NCBI GenBank assembly: GCA_011089965.1
Contig: JAANAU010000030.1
Span: 1-40,272, forward strand
From: Magnetococcales bacterium
GTDB lineage: Bacteria; Pseudomonadota; Magnetococcia; Magnetococcales; Magnetaquicoccaceae
DNA length: 40,272 bases
Direction: 5' to 3'
Part shown: positions 35,176-40,272 of the stretch, one piece after another
Position numbering within the stretch: position 1 is the first letter of the stretch
Layout of the letters: each line of letters begins with the position of its first letter
Made by a program: the position numbers and the translations under genes
The notes under the pieces: generated by a model
The model's database searches: none
Seen by the model: only the letters and a program-made list of their open reading frames with translations
What the model was told of the DNA's origin: nothing

Positions 35176-36002
35176 ACCCATCCTGGTCTGAGATCGTGGC
35201 CCTGGCCCTGGCCCAGGATATCGGACGGGGCGATCTGACCACAGATACCCTGGTTGCTCCCGGCCATCAGGCCGAGGCCACCTTGTGGGCCAAACAGGAG
35301 CTGGTGGCCTGCGGTTTGCCGGTCATGGGCGCTGTGTTCGCCCGGGTGGATCCTGCCATTGCTCTTGAACCTCTGGTTCAGGAGGGGGAGCGCGTGGCTG
35401 CCGGGAGTGCCATCTGTCGGATAACGGGTCCGGCCCGGGGGATTCTGACCGGTGAACGGGTGGCGTTGAATTTTTTTCAGAACCTGTCCGCCGTGGCCAC
35501 CGTGACCCGTCGCTATGTGGAGCGTCTGGAAGGGTGTCGCGCCCGGGTGGTGGATACCCGCAAGACCACTCCGGGATTGGGCGCTTTGCAGAAATATGCG
35601 GTCCGGATCGGTGGGGGTCGCAACCATCGGTTGGGACTGGATGATGGCATTCTGGTCAAGGAGAACCATCTGGCCCTGGCCGGGGGCATTCGCGCGGCAG
35701 TGGAACGGTTGCGGGCCGGAGCGGGTCATCTGCACCGCATCGAGGTGGAGTGTGAAACCTTGACCCAGGTGGCCGAGGCCGTGGCCATGGGGGTGGAGGT
35801 GATCCTGTTGGACAACATGGATCTGGCGGGGTTGCGTCAGGCCGTGGAGCTGGTGGCCGGACGGGCGCTTTTGGAGGCGAGCGGCAATGTGACGCTGGAG
35901 ACTGTCCGGGCCGTGGCCGAAACCGGTGTGGATCTGATTTCGGTGGGTGCCTTGACCCATAGTGCAGGATCGGTGGATGTCTCGTTGCGCATCGTGGTCT
36001 GA
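35169..36002 (+). CDS. nadC: Nicotinate-nucleotide pyrophosphorylase (quinolinate phosphoribosyltransferase)
   Basis: NadC makes nicotinate mononucleotide from quinolinate and PRPP in de novo NAD synthesis. Conserved blocks are [17 protein letters not shown] near the start, [17 protein letters not shown], the [17 protein letters not shown] motif, [20 protein letters not shown], and the C-terminal [12 protein letters not shown] and ISVGALTHS. 277 residues. The start overlaps the end of valS by 7 bp. Confidence 0.97.
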   Translation: MLNPSWSEIVALALAQDIGRGDLTTDTLVAPGHQAEATLWAKQELVACGLPVMGAVFARVDPAIALEPLVQEGERVAAGSAICRITGPARGILTGERVALNFFQNLSAVATVTRRYVERLEGCRARVVDTRKTTPGLGALQKYAVRIGGGRNHRLGLDDGILVKENHLALAGGIRAAVERLRAGAGHLHRIEVECETLTQVAEAVAMGVEVILLDNMDLAGLRQAVELVAGRALLEASGNVTLETVRAVAETGVDLISVGALTHSAGSVDVSLRIVV

Positions 36003-36027
36003 AGGGGGAGATCTGACCCGGCAGGCC

Positions 36028-36798
36028 ATGGCCGGACGGTTGACCGGTGGTTTGTTCACTGCGGATCGGTATCACCATCAGCCCGAAATCGACTCCACCA
36101 ACCGTTTGGCCATGGCTCTGGCCCAGGCCGGGGCGGCTGCCGGGAGCGTGGTGGTGGCCGATGCCCAGAGCCGGGGACGTGGTCGGATGGGGCGGTGTTG
36201 GGAGTCGCCTGCCGGGGGTAATCTGTATGTCTCCATGGTGTTGCGTCCGGAGATGCCGGTGGCGCACGCACCGCGTTTGACACTTTTGGCCGGGGTGGCC
36301 CTGCATGAGGCGGTGTCTGCTTATGGCATACGAGGGGCACGGTTGAAATGGCCCAATGATCTGTTGGTGGATGGACGCAAGATGGCCGGGATTCTGACCG
36401 AAATGGCGGCGGAAGGGGAGCGGATCCGTCATGTGGTGGTCGGGATCGGCGTGAATGTGAATGGGTGTGCCGATGGTTTTTCTCCCGAGGTGGCGGCGCG
36501 CGCTGTGACCATGGCCGATATTTTGCATTCTCCGTGTGATCGTGCTGGTGTGCTGGCTGCATTGCTGGCAGCCATGGAAGAGTGGTATGTTCGTTATGTG
36601 CGCGACGGGTTTGCACCGGTGCGTGCGGCCTGGAAGGAGCGTGGGCTGTTGACCGGGTGTCGGGCGTGCATCGATCAGGCGGGTGCCACCCGGGAGGTGT
36701 GGTTGGAAGATCTGGATGTCGAGGGTTTTCTGCTGGCACGCACGGCAGGAGGTGAGCTGGTGCGGGTGGTGGCAGGAGATGTGGTGATGATGGGGTGA
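36028..36798 (+). CDS. birA: Biotin--[acetyl-CoA-carboxylase] ligase (BirA-type, no DNA-binding domain)
   Basis: This enzyme attaches biotin to the acetyl-CoA carboxylase carrier protein through biotinyl-AMP. The catalytic motif SRGRGRMGRCWESPAGGNLY and the LKWPNDLLVDGRKMAGIL segment are clear, and a C-terminal SH3-like domain follows (about residues 205-256). The N-terminal helix-turn-helix of repressor-type BirA is missing, so this is the monofunctional type. Start at ATG 36028 (256 residues) is tentative; no strong ribosome site is seen. It lies 25 bp after nadC and 24 bp before coaX; birA-coaX adjacency is common. Confidence 0.94.
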   Translation: MAGRLTGGLFTADRYHHQPEIDSTNRLAMALAQAGAAAGSVVVADAQSRGRGRMGRCWESPAGGNLYVSMVLRPEMPVAHAPRLTLLAGVALHEAVSAYGIRGARLKWPNDLLVDGRKMAGILTEMAAEGERIRHVVVGIGVNVNGCADGFSPEVAARAVTMADILHSPCDRAGVLAALLAAMEEWYVRYVRDGFAPVRAAWKERGLLTGCRACIDQAGATREVWLEDLDVEGFLLARTAGGELVRVVAGDVVMMG

Positions 36799-36822
36799 TC
36801 GGAGGGGCTGAGGGTCTCTGAC

Positions 36823-37590
36823 ATGCTTTTGGTGATCGACATAGGCAATACCAACATCGTACTCGGGGTGTACCAGAAGGAGCGTCTGACCCATCACTGG
36901 CGGATCGCCACCCGCGCTGGTGCCACCGCAGACGAGTATGGCATCTGGATGATACAGCTGTTCCAGTGGGCCGGGATCGAGGCGCGCAAGATGACCGGGG
37001 CCATTGCCGCCAGTGTGGTGCCCACGGTCGAAGCTGCGGTACTGGGCGGGGTGAAGCGGTATTTGCGTGTCACCCCCATGGTGGTGGGACCGGGTTTCAA
37101 GACCGGCATGGCCATCCGCTATGACAACCCGCGCGAGGTGGGCGCGGATCGGATCGTCAATGCCGTGGCTGCCTATCACCATTTGCAGAGTGCGGCGATT
37201 GTGGTGGATTTTGGCACGGCCACCACCTTTGATCTGATCGGGCCGCAGGGGGAGTATCTGGGGGGCGCGATTGCCCCGGGGTTGGGGATCTCCATGGAGG
37301 CGTTGTTCGAGCGTACGGCCAAGCTGCCCCGGGTGGATTGCGTGCGTCCGGCCAATGTGGTGGGACGGGATACGGTGGGTGCCATGCAGGCGGGTGTCTA
37401 TTGGGGTTATGTGGGGTTGGTCGAGGGGTTGATCACCCGCATGGTGACCGAATCCGGGTTTGCGCCGGTGCGGGTGTTGGCCACCGGTGGTCTGGCACCT
37501 CTGATTGCGCGCGATTGTCCGCTGATCGAGGAGGTCGATGAGTTTCTGACCTTGACCGGTCTGCGCATGTTGTACGAACGGAACCGATAA
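36823..37590 (+). CDS. coaX: Type III pantothenate kinase
   Basis: CoaX phosphorylates pantothenate as the first step of coenzyme A synthesis. It belongs to the ASKHA fold: phosphate-1 motif DIGNTNIVLGV at residues 6-16, substrate region GADRIVNAVAAY, and phosphate-2 motif VVDFGTATTFDLI, followed by GGAIAPGLGIS. 255 residues, normal length, ATG at 36823. The SPOR gene follows closely. Confidence 0.97.
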   Translation: MLLVIDIGNTNIVLGVYQKERLTHHWRIATRAGATADEYGIWMIQLFQWAGIEARKMTGAIAASVVPTVEAAVLGGVKRYLRVTPMVVGPGFKTGMAIRYDNPREVGADRIVNAVAAYHHLQSAAIVVDFGTATTFDLIGPQGEYLGGAIAPGLGISMEALFERTAKLPRVDCVRPANVVGRDTVGAMQAGVYWGYVGLVEGLITRMVTESGFAPVRVLATGGLAPLIARDCPLIEEVDEFLTLTGLRMLYERNR

Positions 37591-37602
37591 GGGGGCTTGG
37601 CC

Positions 37603-38466
37603 ATGGCTCGAAGCTCTGCGATGACGCGCATTCTGCCTTTGGCAGCAGTGGTTTTGCTGGCGGTTTTGAATCTGGCCGTGCAGGGGATGGGTTTCATGGG
37701 GATGGGGTTCAAGACCCCGGAGAGTGCGATCTGGAAAGGTCCGGTGATGCCGGACAAGCAGTTGGCCCTGCCGGATCCGGCGCAAGCGCGGGTGGTGGCC
37801 GGGGGCGTGGCTGAAAAACCGCCTGAACCCAAACCCGAACCCAAGCCGGAACCCAAACCCGAACCCAAACCCGAACCCAAGCCGGAACCCAAGCCCGAAT
37901 CCAAGCCCGAACCCAAGCCCGAACCCAAGCCGGAACCGCCCAAGGTCACTCAGGCAACGATTCCTTCGGCACCTGCGAGCACGGCAGGGGAGCAGTTCAT
38001 GGTTCAGGTGGGCAGTTTCCCCATGAGCATGGGGGTGGAGTCGTTGGTGGAGCAGTTGACGCGCGTGGGGTTGACCCCGCGTGTGGAGCAGGTGCGGGAG
38101 CGGACCGCGTTGAACAATGTGCAGGTGGGACCGTTTGCCAAACTGGAGCAGGCCCGGGAGGCGGAAGCCAGGCTCAAGGCTGGCGGGATCTCGGCGCGTG
38201 TGGAGGAGGGTTGGGAAGGGTTTGTGATCCTGCTGGGCAAGTCGTTGCTGCTGGCCCATGCCATGGATGAGCTGGAGCGGATCAAGGCTTTGGGTGTGGC
38301 ACCCTTGCGTCTGGTGAAGGTGGAAACCGATCTTCAGGTGCGCAAGGTGTTGCTCGGGCCATATGAGAGCAAGGAGCGCGCCCGCAAGATGAGCGAGCGG
38401 GTGGCGGAACTCGGCATTGCAGCCCCGGTGATCAAGAGCTGGCCCTTGTCCAACACCTTGCCGTAA
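37603..38466 (+). CDS. SPOR-domain protein with Glu-Pro-Lys-Pro linker
   Basis: This is a 287-residue protein with an N-terminal transmembrane helix (LPLAAVVLLAVLNLAVQGM). A Pro-rich linker follows, with about eleven EPKP-type units (about residues 75-110). A C-terminal SPOR-like region (FMVQVGSFPMSMGVESLVEQ ... VQVGPFAKLEQAREAEARL) binds denuded peptidoglycan at the septum in known families, and a second SPOR-like segment (VRKVLLGPYESKERARKM) lies near the end. ATG at 37603, 7 nt after GGGGG. The topology resembles FtsN/DedD-like division proteins; the exact orthologue is uncertain. Confidence 0.9.
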   Translation: MARSSAMTRILPLAAVVLLAVLNLAVQGMGFMGMGFKTPESAIWKGPVMPDKQLALPDPAQARVVAGGVAEKPPEPKPEPKPEPKPEPKPEPKPEPKPESKPEPKPEPKPEPPKVTQATIPSAPASTAGEQFMVQVGSFPMSMGVESLVEQLTRVGLTPRVEQVRERTALNNVQVGPFAKLEQAREAEARLKAGGISARVEEGWEGFVILLGKSLLLAHAMDELERIKALGVAPLRLVKVETDLQVRKVLLGPYESKERARKMSERVAELGIAAPVIKSWPLSNTLP

Positions 38467-38498
38467 GCCGGTCTTTGGGGTGTGGCACGGTTTTTGGC

Positions 38499-38528
38499 TT
38501 GACTTGTGACAGGTCAGGTTGCTAGTAT
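38499..38528 (+). promoter_or_regulatory. Candidate sigma-70 promoter of tRNA-Met
   Basis: TTGACT (38499-38504) and TAGTAT (38523-38528) are separated by 18 nt and placed 19 bp upstream of the mature tRNA start. Position and spacing fit a stable-RNA promoter. Confidence 0.6.
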
Positions 38529-38547
38529 GTCGATTCTTCAGAGACAT

Positions 38548-38624
38548 GGCGGGGTAGCTCAGTCGGTCAGAGCTGCGGATTCATAATCCGTGTGTCGGCG
38601 GTTCAAGTCCGCCCCTCGCTACCA
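38548..38624 (+). tRNA. tRNA-Met (anticodon CAU)
   Basis: This is a 77-nt cloverleaf. The acceptor GGCGGGG pairs with CCTCGCT (two G-U pairs); D arm GCTC/GAGC; anticodon stem GCGGA/TCCGT with loop TTCATAA giving CAU; T arm GGCGG-TTCAAGT-CCGCC; discriminator A and an encoded CCA. The acceptor G1-U72 pair and overall sequence resemble alphaproteobacterial elongator tRNA-Met. A lysidine-modified tRNA-Ile cannot be fully excluded. The initiator type is unlikely because it has a mismatched 1-72 pair. Confidence 0.93.
38580..38622 (+). repeat. 43-bp direct repeat within tRNA-Met (attL-like)
   Basis: The anticodon loop to acceptor portion of the tRNA gene is repeated exactly at 39821-39863. Exact 3'-tRNA duplication is the usual signature of a tyrosine-recombinase attachment site. 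No integrase gene lies between the copies. Confidence 0.85.
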
Positions 38625-38644
38625 GTTTTTTTCCTTGTACGACG

Positions 38645-38676
38645 GGCGGTTCCGGGAGCAGCGGAACCGCCTTTTT
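38645..38676 (+). terminator. Intrinsic terminator after tRNA-Met
   Basis: A perfect 10-bp stem (GGCGGTTCCG / CGGAACCGCC) with a 7-nt loop is followed by five T. It lies 20 bp after the tRNA. Confidence 0.9.
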
Positions 38677-38696
38677 CATTTGGATCATCCCATGGT

Positions 38697-38721
38697 GTGA
38701 CCGGAACGTGACCTGGAACTG
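38697..38721 (+). repeat. Imperfect 25-bp direct repeat, left copy
   Basis: A sequence starting GTGACCGGAACGTGACC recurs with about 21 of 25 matches at 39695-39719, near the other end of the tRNA-bounded segment. Such paired repeats could be recombinase arm sites or element-end sequences. Confidence 0.65.
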
Positions 38722-38783
38722 AGGCCATCCAATACGGCAAAAGCCTCTCTGGTGTTCTCTGGAGCCAAGTGAGCATACCGCAT

Positions 38784-38815
38784 CTATCCTTTTATAATTA
38801 CCCGGGATCGGATAG
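38784..38815. promoter_or_regulatory. Possible promoter/operator of the toxin-antitoxin operon
   Basis: An inverted repeat CTATCC (38784-38789) / GGATAG (38810-38815) flanks an AT-rich core containing a TATAAT box (TTTTATAATT). It lies about 125 bp upstream of the antitoxin start. Phd/YefM-type antitoxins often bind palindromes in their own promoter, but this site is only a candidate. Confidence 0.3.
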
Positions 38816-38940
38816 CGGCGATATTATAGTTCGCAATTTTTTGCTCTCTCAAGGCCAAGAACAGTCGGATCCCAGTGCCAAGTGTCGTGACCGCTGTGAA
38901 TGAGGTCTGTGCGTCCTTCATCCCAATTTGGAGTTTGATG

Positions 38941-39183
38941 ATGTACACCATCAGTATTCATGAAGCCCAGACCCGATTGGACCGTTTCGTTGACCAGGCG
39001 GCAGCAGGTGAGGAGATTGTCATTTCGCGTGCAGGCAAGCCCGTTGCTCGTTTGATGCCATTGGCGTCTCCCTGTCGAAAACCTCGTCAGCTTGGGCTTG
39101 GCAAAGGAAAATTTCTTCTCCCTGCTGACTTTGATACCATGAATGCCATGGAAATTCAGCGCATGTTCGAGCAAGGAGAATGA
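38941..39183 (+). CDS. Phd/YefM-family antitoxin
   Basis: This is an 80-residue antitoxin. The N-terminal half shows the Phd/YefM fold pattern: YTISIHEAQTRLDRFVDQAA followed by AGEEIVISRAGKPVARLMPL. This half binds DNA and represses the operon in the family. The C-terminal half (GKGKFLLPADFDTMNAMEIQ) would wrap around the toxin. The ATG at 38941 has GGAG 7 nt upstream; an ATG at 38938 is next to it. The toxin gene starts 1 bp after the stop. Confidence 0.93.
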   Translation: MYTISIHEAQTRLDRFVDQAAAGEEIVISRAGKPVARLMPLASPCRKPRQLGLGKGKFLLPADFDTMNAMEIQRMFEQGE

Positions 39184-39184
39184 G

Positions 39185-39601
39185 TTGCCCTCCCTCCAGA
39201 CCTATCTGCTGGATACGAACGTTTTGTTGATTGCGCTTGTCTCCCCGGAACGGCTCCCCCAGGAGGTTCAAAGCTGGCTTGTCAATCCAGATCATGATAT
39301 TTATTTCAGTTCGGCGAGCATTTGGGAGATCGCCATCAAGTGTTCATTGAGACGGGAAGGCTTTTCATTCCTTCCAGAAGAGATCCATCGCCTCGCAATC
39401 GAAGCCGGATTTGTTGAGTTGACTTTGCAGAGCAGCCATTGTTATCCGGTTGTGAATATGCCATGGCATCATCGAGATCCTTTTGACCGGATCCTGGTGG
39501 CGCAAAGCCAATCGCTATCCGCCCGTTTGCTGACGACAGATTCCATGCTCAGTCGATACTCTGATTTTGTGATCGTCACTCCCCTGGAAGTGGTTCAGTA
39601 G
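39185..39601 (+). CDS. VapC-type PIN-domain toxin
   Basis: This is a 138-residue PIN ribonuclease, probably cleaving tRNA or rRNA when freed from the antitoxin. The acidic active-site residues are in place: YLLDTNVLLIAL (first Asp), SASIWEIAIK (Glu), HHRDPFDRILVAQ (Asp) and LLTTDSML (last Asp). I choose the TTG start at 39185 because AGGAG lies 6 nt upstream and it follows the antitoxin stop by 1 bp; no ATG is in a suitable place. The non-ATG start may keep toxin levels below antitoxin levels. Confidence 0.94.
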   Translation: MPSLQTYLLDTNVLLIALVSPERLPQEVQSWLVNPDHDIYFSSASIWEIAIKCSLRREGFSFLPEEIHRLAIEAGFVELTLQSSHCYPVVNMPWHHRDPFDRILVAQSQSLSARLLTTDSMLSRYSDFVIVTPLEVVQ

Positions 39602-39820
39602 CCGCTTTCCCCGACCAGTTCGCTGGATTTCCCATTGATTTTTTGGTGCCATCCATTACACTTTGTTGCCAATTTTTCAAGGGATTGAAGAAGCGTGACC
39701 GGGACGTGACCGGATACTGTCTTCAAAAATTCACTCTGATCATATCCGGTCACGTACGCAATGGGTCAGATGCGGCGTAACTGTTTGATTTTGATATGGA
39801 ATTATTAGGTGCAACGCACC
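39602..39820. other. Right end of the tRNA-bounded segment, noncoding
   Basis: No gene is seen. It contains the right copy of the 25-bp repeat (39695-39719) and a perfect 12-bp inverted repeat, CGTGACCGGATA at 39705-39716 with TATCCGGTCACG at 39743-39754. This could be a protein-binding or recombination site next to the attR-like tRNA fragment. Confidence 0.6.
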
Positions 39821-39863
39821 TTCATAATCCGTGTGTCGGCGGTTCAAGTCCGCCCCTCGCTAC
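39821..39863 (+). repeat. Duplicated tRNA-Met 3' half (attR-like)
   Basis: This exact 43-bp copy of 38580-38622 has no acceptor 5' strand or D arm, so it cannot be a working tRNA. The next two bases differ (ACAA rather than ACCA), but weak similarity continues into the downstream CCTTGTA and terminator. Confidence 0.9.
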
Positions 39864-39884
39864 AAAATTTTACCTTGTATATCA

Positions 39885-39917
39885 AGCGGTTACTGTGACA
39901 GCAGTGCCGCTTTTTTT
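39885..39917 (+). terminator. Terminator-like hairpin after the tRNA fragment
   Basis: AGCGG pairs with CCGCT, with an inner CTG/CAG pairing, followed by seven T. It is a diverged counterpart of the terminator after the intact tRNA, which suggests that the duplicated unit was longer than the 43-bp identity. Confidence 0.65.
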
Positions 39918-39937
39918 GTGTTGTCAAGCGACATTCA

Positions 39938-40272
39938 AACCAAAACCAGTTTGGAATATGTCTGTATGTACCGCGCCACATGGTTCTAAAATTACATCGC
40001 GCCAGACAAAATAATACATTGCGCCAAACAAAATTATTTGGCGCCATTTTGACCCATGATCAAGAAGGTGATAGAGACGGGGATAAAGAAGGGGATAAAA
40101 GCCCGGCCTTGAGGTCGGGCTTTTTAAACCGCACCCATTTCGGGATGCGTGGTTTATGTCAAGGGGGTCCAGGGGCCAATGGCCCCTGGTGGGATCCAAG
40201 GGCAACGCCCTTGGTGGGGTTTGGGGCAACGCCCCAACAAAACAAATTCCACATTCCAAAATGGTTTTGGTT
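39938..40272. repeat. Repeat region bounded by 21-bp inverted ends, including hairpin-array copy 2
   Basis: The left end AACCAAAACCAGTTTGGAAT (39938-39957) is the inverse of the right end at 40252-40272 (19 of 21 match), as in a small non-autonomous element. Inside are three GCGCCA iterations plus one inverted (39973-40046), a terminator-like hairpin (40098-40125), and from 40124 the second copy of the repeat at 23430-23556. That copy has three hairpins in series: 40169-40189, 40196-40214 and 40221-40237. No protein gene is supported. The element reaches the window edge. Confidence 0.6.
40098..40125. terminator. Intrinsic terminator, possibly bidirectional
   Basis: An 11-bp stem with one wobble (AAAGCCCGGCC / GGTCGGGCTTT) and a TTGA loop is followed by T on the plus strand and preceded by A. 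No gene ends close by on the plus strand within the window, so it may belong to a mobile element or act on a transcript from beyond the right edge. Confidence 0.75.

Noticed and set aside
32212-35181. Very long open frame on the minus strand opposite valS
   Set aside because: It mirrors the GC-rich codon structure of valS, has no recognisable motifs, and includes the translated 90-bp duplication; valS itself is certain.
39821-39863. Second tRNA-Met gene
   Set aside because: Only the 3' half is present; the D arm and 5' acceptor strand are missing, so it is treated as an attachment-site-like remnant.
39924-40259. Minus-strand open frame through the repeat region, with a peptide shared with 23392-23574
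   Set aside because: The shared peptide (PTRGHWPLDPLD type) follows from DNA similarity of the hairpin repeats; there is no ribosome site and the frame is interrupted differently in each copy.

Overview
This window looks like the chromosome of a chemolithotrophic, sulfur-oxidising Gram-negative proteobacterium. The evidence is a flavocytochrome c sulfide dehydrogenase pair, SoxYZ, several multiheme or monoheme c-type cytochromes, and a sat-aprBA cluster for cytoplasmic sulfite oxidation, together with an Mla outer-membrane lipid system. A PopZ-like (DUF2497) gene directly upstream of valS is a gene order known from Alphaproteobacteria and close relatives. I suspect a Magnetococcales-type ('Etaproteobacteria') or similar deep-branching lineage, but this is inference: no 16S gene and no magnetosome gene is present.

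Layout. 1-6.4 kb: a minus-strand group (mlaA, a TPR/Cds6-like protein, a Nudix fusion protein) diverges from a plus-strand mlaE-mlaF-mlaD-mlaC operon. 6.4-9.6 kb: an overlapping pair (P-loop NTPase plus a TPR protein with a degenerate NTPase-like N-terminus) meets a convergent Rpn-family PD-(D/E)XK nuclease gene. 9.7-16.4 kb: minus-strand sulfur and electron-transfer block, in transcription order a DUF302 protein, fccA, fccB, terminator, REC-GAF-PAS-GGDEF diguanylate cyclase, monoheme cytochrome c, tetraheme NapC/NirT-type cytochrome, soxY, soxZ, terminator. 16.8-18.1 kb: a Nudix hydrolase and a YkgJ-type cysteine-cluster protein. 18.5-23.4 kb: a DUF1640-like coiled-coil protein, rdgB, sat, aprB and aprA, ending in a strong terminator. 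23.6-27.2 kb: a heterodimeric ABC exporter pair. 27.3-38.5 kb: a long plus-strand housekeeping run: mltB, rlpA, a D,D-carboxypeptidase, popZ-like, valS, nadC, birA, coaX and a SPOR protein. 38.5-39.9 kb: tRNA-Met, a Phd/VapC toxin-antitoxin pair, and a second copy of the tRNA 3' half, together resembling a very small island with attL and attR. 39.9-40.3 kb: repeat-only DNA.

How the genes work together. Flavocytochrome c would oxidise sulfide, SoxYZ would carry sulfur intermediates, and AprBA plus Sat would convert sulfite to sulfate with ATP gain; the cytochromes would take electrons to the quinone pool or oxidases. SoxAX, SoxB, Dsr, Qmo and AprM are not in the window. The Mla genes, MltB, RlpA, the carboxypeptidase and the SPOR protein maintain the envelope, and the PopZ-like protein would organise the cell pole.

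Main points to check: (i) the PopZ-like protein has an uninterrupted Pro-Glu region of about 200 residues; (ii) valS carries an exact 90-bp in-frame tandem duplication; (iii) MlaF is fused to a GspE/MshEN-like N-terminal domain; (iv) the NTPase/TPR pair beside a nuclease gene may be an undescribed conflict or signalling module; (v) a family of intergenic arrays of modular hairpins recurs at several places; (vi) a tRNA 3'-half duplication encloses a toxin-antitoxin pair. All functions are read from sequence motifs without database searches.
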